From the NCBI RefSeq assembly GCF_003324165.1, contig NW_025407826.1:124001-188000 (forward strand): a stretch of DNA of 64,000 nt, given 5' to 3'. The stretch is from Naegleria lovaniensis (Eukaryota; Heterolobosea; Eutetramitea; Acrasida; Naegleriidae). Positions 51,085-62,292 of the stretch are shown here, piece by piece (position 1 is the first letter of the stretch; each line of letters begins with the position of its first letter). The notes under the pieces were generated by a model. That model did not search any database and was not told the DNA's origin. It saw only the letters and a list, made by a program, of their open reading frames with translations. The position numbers were made by a program, and so were the translations under genes.

Positions 51085-52989
51085 ATGCTATTGAAATATC
51101 AATTACCACGACGCAAAGGATTTTATTTCATCATTGGTATTCTCAACATCTTCCTCATTGCTACGTTTGTGTATTTTTGGAAGTTATCGTCATCAATAAC
51201 AACAATAAATTCTCACAACAAGGAAGATGTTTGGAAATCGACTTCGGAGCAAAATCAAATATTCACAAAACCTGAAAGATTTGTCATCAATGCCTTGTTA
51301 GATATTTCTAGGAGCGAACGAGCATTGAATGCTTTGAAATTACATGAAAAAAAGAATCAAAATTTGGATTCTGTCTCTAGAAAATTACTCTCTGACATGA
51401 TTTATATTCGAACACGAGTGTCTACTTGTCAAAACTCTGATAATGGATTTGGTTTGCGATGTGGAATTACGAATCAATTGTTTGAAATGATCCAATGTAT
51501 TTTTGTCAACTTGTATTTTAGTCATTTAGTGAATGCTCAGAAAGATGATGAAATCGAAGGACTTGGATCAAAAGTGGTGGCATTATTAGAACCAAATATT
51601 TGCATTTATGGTTCATGGACTTTGTGTGGATGTTCAAAATATGTTCCATTTTCAGAATTGTGGAATTTTGAAAAATTATCTCAATTTATTGGATCGAAAG
51701 AAGCGTGGCAGAGTGTGACAATACGATCCAATTATTCGACGCCAGAAGATGTGTTTTGGACAAATCAAGACAAAATGGATATTCCTTTCCCAAGATTGGA
51801 TTTTCCATGGCATCGAGTGAACAAGGATACTTTTTTGAAAATGATGCAACAAAGAGTGGAATTGGATGGAATCTCTGTTGAAATGATGACAGCAGTTGAA
51901 TTCGAAGAAATGGATTGCATGAGAAACGAGTTGATCCATGTAAGCTCAACACGAAGAAAATTGCTTGACATTTTAGAAAATGCAAACACGAGAGAGGATA
52001 TGTTGATTCAGTTGGTAAAAGAACTCAACAAGATTTGCAAACGTCGAATTTCAGAAATGGCACGCCACAACCTATTGATCGATGATCTTAACCAAAAAAT
52101 TTCACGTGAACTCTCTGTCGATTATTCAACTTTTCACTCATTTGAAGAAGCAGGTGCCAACAAGTTTGGATCTTATCAAGGAATAATGAAACCTAACAAA
52201 GATCAATATTTGACAAAAGTCATCAATCTAGGGAGAGTATACGCTTGGTACAATCCAGTGTTACCTCAAGATTTTCAACTATATTCAGAAATGTATTTAC
52301 ATTTGGAACCAAGAAGAGATTTGTTGCAAAAAATTGAAGACTTTATGAAACATCTCAAAACAACAGCAATCAACAAGAAATATCAAGTGAATTCTCAAAA
52401 TGGAAGGACCATTGTCATTCATGTTCAAATGCCTGCCGAACATGAAACACACATTTATTACACGTGTCAACGACTTCCCATGGATCCAGTCACTAAAACA
52501 TTTGATTGGATTAATTTCCTCCAAAATGATGTAAAGGTCACAAAGGGTGATTCCATTCTAGTCATTGGTTATGGCTTTCAATATGAATTACAAGAAATTC
52601 AATTTCCTGCTCAGAAAGTATTTAAGGAATTGGGAGCTTTTCTTTTCACACAAACTGAAATATTTGGAGAAACAACACTAGAAAGCATTTATTATAACTC
52701 TCTCTATGCATTCTTTGTGAGCATGAAAGCAGATGTATTTGTATCTGGAGTTTGTGGATCTCAATTTGGAAATCATGTCTTGTTTTTAAGGAGAATGCAA
52801 AACAAGAAAGCATGCATTGCCTCTCATGTCGATCAAAAGACCTTCTTTTCAGAAACACCCATTCAAAAACATGGTTACAATGAAGAAGTGGTGCAACGAC
52901 AATTGAATCGAATCAAAGAAGAGGTATATCATTATCCTAATTTTGTGTATGGAGTTTTATTTAAGGCGCCTCGATGCAAATATTTATAA
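51085..52989 (+). CDS. Type II membrane protein, O-fucosyltransferase-like
   Basis: The protein is 634 residues and intronless. The frame is open upstream, but ATG 51085 is the first in-frame Met. A signal anchor (FYFIIGILNIFLIATFVYFW) follows a basic start (MLLKYQLPRRKG), predicting a Golgi lumenal enzyme. The N-terminal half contains GLRCGITNQLFEMIQC, reminiscent of the donor-binding N-terminal G[GL]xxxQ region of GDP-fucose transferases. The C-terminal half has GDSILVIGYG and FFVSMKADVFVSGVCGSQFGNHVLFLRR, similar to the conserved end of GT65/GT68 enzymes (D-x-F-x-S ... F). The assignment is by pattern and is moderate. A Cys-containing middle region is unassigned. Confidence 0.62.
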   Translation: MLLKYQLPRRKGFYFIIGILNIFLIATFVYFWKLSSSITTINSHNKEDVWKSTSEQNQIFTKPERFVINALLDISRSERALNALKLHEKKNQNLDSVSRKLLSDMIYIRTRVSTCQNSDNGFGLRCGITNQLFEMIQCIFVNLYFSHLVNAQKDDEIEGLGSKVVALLEPNICIYGSWTLCGCSKYVPFSELWNFEKLSQFIGSKEAWQSVTIRSNYSTPEDVFWTNQDKMDIPFPRLDFPWHRVNKDTFLKMMQQRVELDGISVEMMTAVEFEEMDCMRNELIHVSSTRRKLLDILENANTREDMLIQLVKELNKICKRRISEMARHNLLIDDLNQKISRELSVDYSTFHSFEEAGANKFGSYQGIMKPNKDQYLTKVINLGRVYAWYNPVLPQDFQLYSEMYLHLEPRRDLLQKIEDFMKHLKTTAINKKYQVNSQNGRTIVIHVQMPAEHETHIYYTCQRLPMDPVTKTFDWINFLQNDVKVTKGDSILVIGYGFQYELQEIQFPAQKVFKELGAFLFTQTEIFGETTLESIYYNSLYAFFVSMKADVFVSGVCGSQFGNHVLFLRRMQNKKACIASHVDQKTFFSETPIQKHGYNEEVVQRQLNRIKEEVYHYPNFVYGVLFKAPRCKYL

Positions 52990-53203
52990 CAAGCATTCAT
53001 TGTGAAATTCATTTCCAACTTTGGGAAATTTGATGAAGCGCTGAGTGTCATGTCTCACTTCTTTTTGGCCATGCTGATATACATACGTAGAAACATCAAG
53101 ATCTTAATCTTTTAAAAATCCATTTGAAATGATCTCATTGAAATCCAACTGAAAAGAAACAACCACATCCATTCATAACCATTCATTGTCGGATAAAAAA
53201 AAA

Positions 53204-54235
53204 ATGACGTTTTCCCTTAAAGATGTATACAAGTATCTTGCCATGAACTCGATACTCGGAGGTCGAAACCTACTCTATGGCATTATTGGATGTTTCATGG
53301 TTTCAATTTCAGTATGGTTCCTCCTTCTCTCAAGTGGAAAAACCAGTACGCAGAACCATCGAAACCATCACGTTCCATTCAATGTTGAACCTCGCAATCC
53401 CATCTATGAAATGGCCTCTCAACTGCCTTTTCCAATCATTTTCCCTGTAAAAACCAAAACATCTCCTCCGCTCTCTGTGGCTTGCTATGCCAATGATCAA
53501 ATTATTTGTAAATTCCTTCGAGAGAAAGGAAGATGGGATGTGTTTGATCATCAGGAAAAGATTTTGGCTCATTATTTCAACAACAACAACAACAATAACA
53601 ACAACAGAAAGCAGAGATACTTTATGGATTTCGGTTCTAATTTGGGCTTATTTGCTTTATTACTTGCTGCTCAATCGAGTGATTGGAAAGGTATTGCAGT
53701 GGAAGCGTTGTTTTCCTCGATCATTGAGTTCAATGTTTATGCCAATCGATTAGAGAAACAAATTAAGGTGGTGAGTGGAGCATTGGCTGAAAACGGAGTT
53801 GGCAAAGTGAAAATGAAACTTGTTGCTGATAACCCAGGTGGTTCATTGGTGACGGATCAAGGCAATGTTGAAGTTCAGAGAATGACCATTGATGATATCG
53901 TTGAAAAGTATGAACATGAAGGTTTCATTCCCAAAGGGGTTGAGTTTGATTATGTCAAGATGGATGTGGAAGGTTGGGAAGTGAAAGCTCTGAGAGGAGC
54001 CACCAAACTGTTACAACAAAAGAGGGTAAAGATTTGGCATTTGGAATATTCCATCTATATCAAAAATGGTGGAGACGAACCCAAAGAGTTGCATCGAATG
54101 ATGGTCAATGCCGGATATACCGTGTATTTGGATCCAGAAAGGACAAAGCTAATAACTTTGGATAATTACGAGGTAACCTCTCTGGTGGATGTCTTTGCTT
54201 TTAGAAATGACCTGTTAACATCCACAAATCTTTAA
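53204..54235 (+). CDS. FkbM-family methyltransferase, membrane-anchored
   Basis: The protein is 343 residues from ATG 53204 (AAAAAAAAATG). A signal anchor (LLYGIIGCFMVSISVWFLLL) is followed by a stem and a run of nine Asn residues encoded by an AAC/AAT microsatellite (about 53579-53606). The methyltransferase fold follows: MDFGSNLGLFALLLAAQS is the SAM-binding motif I, AVEALFSSIIEFNVYANRL follows, and EFDYVKMDVEGWEVKALRGA is the FkbM hallmark DxEGxE. FkbM enzymes O-methylate sugars, lipids or natural products. The anchor places this one in the secretory pathway. It follows the fucosyltransferase-like gene in the same direction with a 214-base gap. Confidence 0.88.
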   Translation: MTFSLKDVYKYLAMNSILGGRNLLYGIIGCFMVSISVWFLLLSSGKTSTQNHRNHHVPFNVEPRNPIYEMASQLPFPIIFPVKTKTSPPLSVACYANDQIICKFLREKGRWDVFDHQEKILAHYFNNNNNNNNNRKQRYFMDFGSNLGLFALLLAAQSSDWKGIAVEALFSSIIEFNVYANRLEKQIKVVSGALAENGVGKVKMKLVADNPGGSLVTDQGNVEVQRMTIDDIVEKYEHEGFIPKGVEFDYVKMDVEGWEVKALRGATKLLQQKRVKIWHLEYSIYIKNGGDEPKELHRMMVNAGYTVYLDPERTKLITLDNYEVTSLVDVFAFRNDLLTSTNL

Positions 54236-54482
54236 TGTGTTTGTGTGAGCACACAATCTTTGAACAAATTCGTACAAGCTGGATCGCTTTCAGCGTTAGG
54301 TTGAGCTGAAACAAGGAGTACACGGTAAGAAATATCCACACACATCACTCAAAATACATGTTACACACAATAAAACGATCATTAAGGTTTTTTTATACAT
54401 AAAATGGATCCGTTTTTGGTTTGTACAAAATTTTTTGGTGGATTAAATGGATTTCAGAGAATGAATTAATTTACAACAATGA

Positions 54483-56337
54483 CTACTCATCCATCTTGAT
54501 TTTACCTCTTGAGGGAATTGCAATTCGGTAATTCTTTTGTAACTCACCCAGAGGACATTGTTTGAGCATACCACTACCAGTGGTCATGGAATCATCGTCA
54601 AAAAAGAAAAAGGAAGTGTTTTGAAATGGTTGATATTTGGGATTGGTTGGGTCTTCTGTGAGTTGGCTGTCAAAAAATTTGTCATAAATATGAAGAAAGT
54701 CATAATCTAGATGTAAGGTTTAGATGTTAATTTTCCATCCACGATAATATAACTTACCCTCTCTTCCTGCTTCGCTCACCCAATAATTGTCAATATCAGT
54801 CGATCGCTCCTTGCTGTATTTTTCAGCAAACCCTCCAATGATTGAAAAATGTGAAATTGCCATTCCAAATTTGTCTAACAGCGATCTACTCGTAAAATGA
54901 ATCACATCATTGTCCAAAAAGTAATTAATATCCTCTACAGGAACGTGAATAGTAGCAGCACATTCGTCTCTCCATTTTGGATTATCTCTATTAATTTCCA
55001 CTACATCTTTGATAATTTCCTTAATACTTTTCGAATAAAAGTAGACTGTTTTGTATTGACCTCGTTTCAAATCCTCAAAATATCCTCCATTTTGAAAATG
55101 CGTACGAGTAAGCATACAACCTTCTAAATTGAGTTTGGATAACACTGTTGAAATAAAATGTTGACCATTGCAAGTTATTTCATCATAATATTGTTTTCCA
55201 TTGAATCGACAACAAGTTTTGGCAATTGTTGCTAATGCCATTGCCACCTTTCTTGTTCCCTCAATTCTTGCAATGGGTAATAATTTGAGCTTCTTTCGCT
55301 CTGTATTTGTTCGAAGGTCACAAACTACATGCCTAGATGCTGACCATGAAAGAATTGCAGGTCCAACTTGAAGTGCCAGTGGGAGTATGCCTGCTCTTTC
55401 CTCTCCTATTGTATTAAAATCTTTCAAAAATACTAATCCAATCGTGATACTACTTGTCGAGGCACTTTCATTCATTAATTGATTCATGGGAAGAAAGACA
55501 TCCAATAAGAATCGATCGGCACACACCAAATTTTGTAGCTCTGCATTTGATACATTTTCATTGCCTGCAGTGTGAATGTTTTTCAAATATTTCATTATTA
55601 TTAACAAGTTCCAATATATGGTCAATGCAATTCAAAACACGATTATATCAACAGAGGTCCTCATTATTATGATTGCAATACTTACCAGTAAAAGATCGTT
55701 TCGTTTGTTTGAAACATGTAATACCATCCTTTTCTTCACTTGTCAAATTATCTTCATCCCAAGCATTCTCTAATATTTCCATAGCTTTGTTAAATGAGCA
55801 AAGTTGAGGAATAGGCAATGATAAATACGACGCATTACCAGTCAAGCTAGCCAAGTTGACCAAAGAGGCAGACGGAAATAGCAAGTAATTATTTCTATTT
55901 ATCGACAAGGACGCTCCTCCGCTATTGCTAATGAATGATGATGATGATGATTGTATGAGAGTGGAATCTAAAACATGATTTGTAGATGGAGGAGATACAG
56001 AATGGTTGAGATTCTTATTCAAGGACGACATGGAAGTGTTGTTGTTGTTGACTCCTCCATGGTTCGTTGAACTTGTGGTCGTTAGAATGTGGTTATTTCC
56101 GTGTTCACCACCACCCAAAGTCGAGGAGGATGGTATGATCATCGCTCCACTCGTACTACTGCTTGTATTGAATATTGATTTGTTCTTGTTCAGACACAAA
56201 ATTTGATATTGTTGTATTTGTTCGGGAGTCATTTCAAAGTGTTCAAGACCTTCTCCTCGTTCCAAACGATTTTGGACCATTTCGGACCGACTCATACTCG
56301 ATTCCGAGTAACAAGGAAACATTTGAGCTTGTCCCAT
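54483..56337 (-). CDS. Unrecognised three-exon protein with Ser/Asn-rich N-terminus
   Basis: The exons are 56337-55686, 55564-54758 and 54706-54483, with introns of 121 and 51 bases (GTAAGT...GCAG and GTAAGT...CTAG). The joined frame is exactly 561 codons. The first 200 residues are low-complexity (Ser, Asn, Gly, His) with an early basic region. The remaining 340 residues are globular with conserved-looking phrases: ILSWSASRHVVCDLR, ARIEGTRKVAMALATIAKTC and YYDEITCNGQHFISTVLSKL. The Cys/His pattern with CNGQHF recalls cysteine-peptidase folds of the NlpC/LRAT/PPPDE kind, but I cannot assign it. The exon junctions are consistent and all three exons are coding in composition. Confidence 0.7.
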
Positions 56338-56916
56338 GTTGTTGTGGTTGTGATTAGGTTCTGAAATTTGAGAGACACGATGGTTGACCTTTGATGTTTT
56401 TGGATATTTGCCGATTGTATTCGGAGAGAGGAAGTTGTTTGATTTTTTGAAAGTGCTGCTGTTATAATTGGATGATGAAAGATGGCCGAGTCCTCTTCAC
56501 TTGATGTTGTGGTATTTTTGTATTCGTTGTTGTTCCAGGATGATGAACAAATATGAACGTTGAGAAGAGTTCTTCTATTGAGGATGCAAACGCTTGGGTT
56601 ATTTCTAAAGAAGGACGCAAGATCTAGATGAGAGATTGACAATTCAACTGAGCGTTAATCACTCGTGCAGGTTGTGATATTAATAACAGGGTTGAAATTG
56701 AGCTCAAATGCAAAGAGGGTCTGTTTTTTTTGATGATTTTGATTTTATTTGGACTGGAGGTTCTGTCATCAATCATTGAAAGGTATCATGTCGTTTTATC
56801 AAAGAATAATATTATTAATTTCATTTTGGGACGTTTGTAGACAATTTGATATATAATATATAATTGTTGATGAAAATTCATAATGCAAGGAATAGGAACA
56901 TTAAAAAAATTATTTC
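56338..56916. other. Upstream region of the unknown gene and tRNA 3' flank
   Basis: About 580 bases, AT-rich towards 56,800-56,900. A minus-strand open frame at 56292-56642 overlaps the N-terminus of the gene at 54483-56337 out of frame and is probably chance, though an upstream noncoding or coding exon cannot be excluded. The tRNA terminator lies at its right end. Confidence 0.5.
56903..56909 (-). terminator. RNA polymerase III terminator of tRNA-Lys
   Basis: Seven consecutive T on the minus strand, eight bases after the end of the tRNA, as expected for Pol III termination. Confidence 0.8.
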
Positions 56917-56988
56917 GCCCACCGTGGGGCTCGAACCCACGACCACAAGATTAAGAGTCTTGCGCTCTACCGACTGAGCTAGACGGGC
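56917..56988 (-). tRNA. tRNA-Lys (anticodon CTT)
   Basis: Seventy-two bases, no intron. The acceptor stem pairs GCCCGTC with GGTGGGC. The D arm is GCTCAGTCGGTAGAGC, the anticodon stem CAAGA/TCTTG surrounds loop CTCTTAA with anticodon CTT, and the T arm is GTGGGTTCGAGCCCCAC. A box and B box (GGTTCGAGCCC) are intact. CCA is not encoded, as usual in eukaryotes. Confidence 0.97.
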
Positions 56989-57408
56989 AGACATTACAAA
57001 TGATTCTATTAATGTTTTATTTGTATTACATTAATGAGGGTTAAATCAAAGGTGAACTCGTCGTCACTCTGCAGCTGCGTACAAGAAAGCTCACACCAAG
57101 AAGTTAAATCCTCAAGAGATATCGAACAGAAAGAAGTTTCGTTCGAACCGTGCACCATTTGGTTCTTTCCAAATCTGATCTTTATTGAACAAAAAAATGC
57201 AAAGAGAACATTCCAAAAGGCAGAGCATCATTTTTGTACAGGGGCTACCACATTGAGAGGTATTCACTGCCAAAGGTCACACACAACCTGAAAATGCTCG
57301 TCTAGATGCAAAAGCCAACGCTTGCATCCGCTCATTCATTCACAATACAAAAAAACAACTGGTCTGACAACTGCCATCAACACTTTCCCTTCTATACTTT
57401 TAAATAAT
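56989..57408. other. Gap between tRNA and P450 with two coding-like scraps
   Basis: No complete gene. Two plus-strand stretches look like protein without a start: about 57053-57175 (HSAAAYKKAHTKKLNPQEIS, basic) and about 57256-57363 (EVFTAKGHTQPENARLDAKA, ending TKKQLV). Both are preceded by stops. They might be the last exons of a small basic protein, or a decayed gene. Confidence 0.4.
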
Positions 57409-59222
57409 ATGAACCAGTCGTTACTGTCGTCAACACCTAGCTTTGCCGCTGACACCTTTTCCATGATCACAACTGCTGCTCTGTGGGGTGCACTCTTGAC
57501 GTGTGCGCTCATTGCTCTCTATATTCTGAAATTGTTTTATCAAATTTATAGAAATTATTCATTGGTCAAACACATACCTGGTTCTTGGCAGGTGGCATTC
57601 GCTCCCATCCATATTCCGCTCATTTCGCCCATTTGTAACTTTTCCAACGTGAGAGGTGTTTTAAACTGTGCCAAAAAGATTGGAGACTCTGAGAATGGTA
57701 TTTTCAGAATGTCAATGGCTAGTCAGAACATTGTTTGGTTGATGGGTTCGGATTACATCAAGCAAGCCACTGTTTCATGGGGTCACAATATTGGAAAACC
57801 ACAACATTATGAAATCTTTGATATATTTGGAGAGAATATTGTGAGTGCCAAGAATACAGAATCATGGAAGAAACATCATCGAGCTTGTTCTCCTGCATTC
57901 TCAACACGTAATTTGGAATATGTGGTGCAAGTTGCAAATGATACTGCTCAAATGCTTCTCGAGAGATGGTTCAGAAGGATGAACTTGGGCAGTGATGCTA
58001 CTCGTCTTGCTGCTTCTTCCACCTCAACGATGGAAATCAATGCCACTGCTTCTACGACCACTCCTTCCAAGACGAACAATCGTGATCACAACAAGCTTGT
58101 TGGTGGTGAATATCAGTTACCCCCACACTCGGTCCTATTCGACGGAAATGAAATGGCCGAAGTAACCATGAACGTTTTACTCAATGCTGGTTATGGACTT
58201 TCCAAAACAGCACTATTTGCCGACTCGGAACGAAAGAAACACCTCTTGACTGCGGAAGAGAAGGCACAGGGAGAAGAGTTTTTGCATCATATGGAGTCGC
58301 GTTGGCTCGTGCTTTGATTTTACGTCGATTTGTCGATGAGCATGAACATCCATGGTTGTATCAATGGTTATTGAAAGCTTTCAACATTGAAAAGGGTTTG
58401 AAAGCAGCTGGAGAGGTTCTAGATCAGATCATTGCTGAACGAAAGAAAGAATTTGGAGTGACCATGTCCTCCTTCAATACAAATGAAGAGAGAGAACAAT
58501 TTTTCGATTCTGAGGATGAAAAGAAGGATTTATTGAGTTTACTCGTCAAGGCTAATTTAAGGGATCAATTACTGACAGACATGGAAATGAAGAGCAATGC
58601 TTTTGTGGTGCTCTTGGCAGGTTATGAAACCACTTCATCCACACTCCAATGGTTGGTGTATGAACTTGCAAAGAATCCTGATGTGCAGAAAAAGTGTCAA
58701 GATGAAATTGATCGTTTATTGAATCATGGAACAATTCCTTTCAGTTATGAAATGTATAATGACTTTCAATATTTGAATGCAGTCATTATGGAAACATTAC
58801 GTCTTCACTGTCCTACCTTCCAAGTCGATAAGATTGTTCTCAATAAGAATACTCGAATTGGTAAATATGACATTCCTAAGGGTACTCATGTCAATATTCA
58901 TATCATGGGACTCAATTTGAATGAAAACTATTGGGAGAATGCCAACAAGTTCGATCCAGAACGATTTGCTACCAAAGAATTGAAAGAGCAAGCTCAAAAT
59001 CAAGCAACTTGGATTCCATTTTCATTTGGTAATCGAAGATGTATTGGATTTAAATTTGCACAACTCGAAATTATTAGTGTTGTGATTCAATTATTGAAGG
59101 AATGTAATTTCGTCTTGCTCAATGATGAAACAGTGGATCCAGTGTTCGAGCAAATGGGATTAACATTGAAACCAGGAAATTTAAAGGTTGCCATCACATC
59201 ACGACGACGACAACAACAATAA
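57409..59222 (+). CDS. Cytochrome P450 (one-base frame break)
   Basis: The protein is about 604 residues from ATG 57409. An N-terminal membrane anchor (TTAALWGALLTCALIALYIL) is followed by the P450 fold. The I-helix AGYETTSSTLQW, K-helix ExxR (ETLR), FDPERF and the haem-binding loop FSFGNRRCIGFKFAQLE are all intact. The reading frame loses one base near 58299-58303, between FLHHMES and LARALILRRF. Bridging that single base restores a continuous family-like sequence, and no intron fits. All catalytic motifs are downstream of the break. A Thr/Ser-rich insert at about 200-240 is unusual. Microsomal monooxygenase; substrate unknown. Confidence 0.88.
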
Positions 59223-59490
59223 CACAACCCAGAATTCAAGAATGGGTGCAATGAAATAGTTTGGATGATCCACAACAACATCTATCGCGCTTGACTCTTG
59301 GTATCAAGCCTAAGCTCTCGTTGATTGTAAAAACAGCAACAACATAATTAAACACAAGTTATTGAATTTGCGTTTTGCATAATCGGCCATCAATTAGATT
59401 TCCTTTTATGTTGGAACAACCCTGTTGGGATGAGGTGTGTTGAGAGAGCTTTGAATTTCGTGAAAGCAGTTTTCCAACTCCGAAGAAAAA

Positions 59491-62201
59491 ATGCCTACAT
59501 CCTCTCCGTTCGATACCACTAATGCTTCATCGTATCATCATCAGGATACTTTAACGAACGGGAATTATCATCAAGATGATGAACATTCATCATTGCTTGG
59601 AGGCAATCATCATGGATTTGCCTCAACATCGGAAGAGCGAGGTTCTATAAATTATTATGGTCAGCAGGAAGGTTGGTGTGAAGCATAATTTCATTCTATA
59701 ATTTTACAATATTCATGATGATGGTGAATTTACGCAAATCATTGAAACCCGAACCTATATGTGTAATCTTTGAACATTGTTATAATGAAAAAATCAATTG
59801 GATTTTTTCAACTCCTATCAAATAGTTCAACAAATGACTCCGGAAGCAACTCAATCATCATTCCTGCAATGGAATTTGAAAAATTCTGAGGGTACTTTTT
59901 GTGAAATGCAAGAACGTGAAATGTTAAAAGAGCATGAACAAGCTCTAGCTGAATGGGAGCTAGAACAAAAGAACAAGACCTTTTACCAGCGATGGTGCCC
60001 CAGTTTTGATTTTATGACCTCTTGCTTCAGGGGTTGTAGAGGAAGTGACGAAAATCCTATTGTTGACGACGGTACGGCGGAGCTGCATGTGCAAAGAACG
60101 GACGCTAGACCTCAAATTGTGCCAGAGTCATTGAAACCAAAGAAGGAACACAAATTAGGAGAGTTATTTGCTACAGCAATTTGTGGTAACGATATTACAA
60201 GCTCTTGCTTGTATGTTATTGGTGTCTGTATCAGTTATGCTGGAATTTGGGCACCTATTTGCCTCCTAATGGTGAGCTTTTTACTGTTTTTGTTTCGGGT
60301 ATGTTGAGTAATATGTAATCATTAGTGACCTAAGGCGACGGCCAAACAATAGTCTATTTATGCTGAAGTGGGTTCTGCAATTACTTTGAATGGGGCTAGT
60401 TATACCTTGCTTCTTAATACCACATCAAAGAAAACTGCTTCCTTAGCAGCATGCTTGACAGTACGTATTTTACGGTTTTACGAATTTATTCATTTTAATT
60501 TTCGTTCCTTAAAAGATCATCTCGTATATTGCAACAGCGGTGGTTTCTGGAACATCAGCCATTGAATATTTGAAAAACATTCCATACTGTGAACACATTC
60601 CTCTCATACCATCCACTGTTATTTTACTTGGTATTTTTGCGTTTTTGAATCTTATTGGAATTTCTGAAAGTGCTTTTGCTGCTGCCATTATTTTTGTTTT
60701 CCACATTGCTTCTCTGTCAATATTAACTGTATATGGATTTTTATATGTTTCAGCCACTAATAGTTTTGAAATGCTTCAGAGAAACTGGCAATTAAGTAGT
60801 GCATCATTCTCTGCATTGGGAATGTAAGTGTGAAAAATTTTTAAACTTGAATTATTTAATTTTTTATTCATGTTGGGTTAGAGTCAAATCAATTTTCTTT
60901 GGTTTCGGAGCTGCCATGTTAGGTGTGACAGGATTTGAAAGCAGTGCCAATTTTATTGAACAACAAAAACCAGGAGTATTTCCAAAAACATTACGAAATA
61001 TGTGGACATTGGTATCATTTTTCAACCCAGTTCTTTGCTTTATTTCTCTATGTGCTCTTCCTCTTTCTCAACTAACTGATCCTAAACAAAATGCTAGCTT
61101 GCTTTCTCAAGTTGGTAGAGCTTCTGCTGGACCTTGGCTTCAAATTTTGCTTTCTTTTGACGCTGCTTTGGTTCTTAGCGGTGGTGTTTTGACAGCCTAT
61201 GTTGGTAAGTCATGTGTATTCATTTAATATTTGGTATGAACAATAATAATGTTTGCAATTTGTGGAATTTTGGATAACACCTAGGTATTGTTGGGTTGGT
61301 TCGTCAAATGTCTATGGACAGAGCTCTTCCTGCATTTTTCCTCCAGGTTAACTCATTCCGAAAAACGAACCACTTCATTATTATACTTTTCTTTGTGCTT
61401 TGTGCCTCCATGGTTACCATTTTGAATGGTGACATTGATGCTCTTTCAGGAGTATATACTATCGCTTTCCTTTCCGTAATGATGCTTTTTGCAATGGGTG
61501 ACTTTTTACTCAAATACAAGAGAGGTCAGATTAAGAGAGACAGAAGAGCAAAAAAATCAGTGATTGTAATTGCTATCATTGGTGTTGGAACTGCTTTATT
61601 AGCAAATATTTTAGAAAATCCAGAATATTTGAAATATTTCTTTATTTATTATGCAATTTGTGCTGTCACAGTTTTAGCAATGTTTTGGAGAGTGAAAATT
61701 ATGAAATTCATTATTTATCTTGTCTACTCCAAACTCAAAGAGTGGAACATTGCCAAATCAGTGACCAACAGGATTCTCAAATTCTTGGTTAGACAGGCCA
61801 AGGACGTAAATAGCCAATCCTTCATTTATTTTGCCAAGAACGATGCAATCTCCATGTTGAACAAGGCGGTTCTCTACGTTCGTGAAAATGAATTGACAGA
61901 TTGGATCAAAATTGTGCATGTGTACAAAACTGCCAAGAGTGAAGAAGAACACATCGAACAACAGAAACTTATCAGTCGATTGAAAAATGACTGTAAAACC
62001 TTGGACGAAATTTATCCAAGAATGAGAATAGATTTTGTCGCCATTGAAAGTGAAAAGGGTTTTGGCCCTGACATTATCAGATTGATTGAAAGTCGATTTG
62101 GTATTCGAAAGAATTTAATGTTCATTTCCTGTCCTTCCGTAAAATTCAAGGTCAGCGACCTTGGAGGAGTTCGTATCATTACCAACGATCACCAAAACTG
62201 A
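59491..62201 (+). CDS. APC-superfamily amino acid permease
   Basis: There are six exons: 59491-59671, 59826-60298, 60353-60460, 60516-60823, 60882-61204 and 61285-62201. They join to exactly 770 codons. The first intron uses an unusual GTTGGT donor; the rest are GTATGT, GTACGT or GTAAGT with AG acceptors of 54-80 bases. A long soluble N-terminus (Ser/His-rich, then ATAICGNDITSSCLYVIG) leads into about ten to twelve helices. Family phrases include SIYAEVGSAITLNGASYTLL in helices 2-3, GVTGFESSANFIEQQKPGVF in helix 6, and RQMSMDRALPAFFLQ. It resembles a large subfamily of amino acid or polyamine transporters with a long soluble C-terminal domain (about 170 residues). Confidence 0.87.
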
Positions 62202-62292
62202 AACTAGTTTTTTAATTAAATGATTGTCTGAGATTTTGTTCCAATGAGCGTTCTCTTTCCCAAATTCTCTTCTCACAATCAAAATCCAAAAA

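Noticed and set aside
57140-57160. GGTTCGAAC on the minus strand as a possible second tRNA B box
   Set aside because: No matching A box, acceptor stem or anticodon arm at the right distance.
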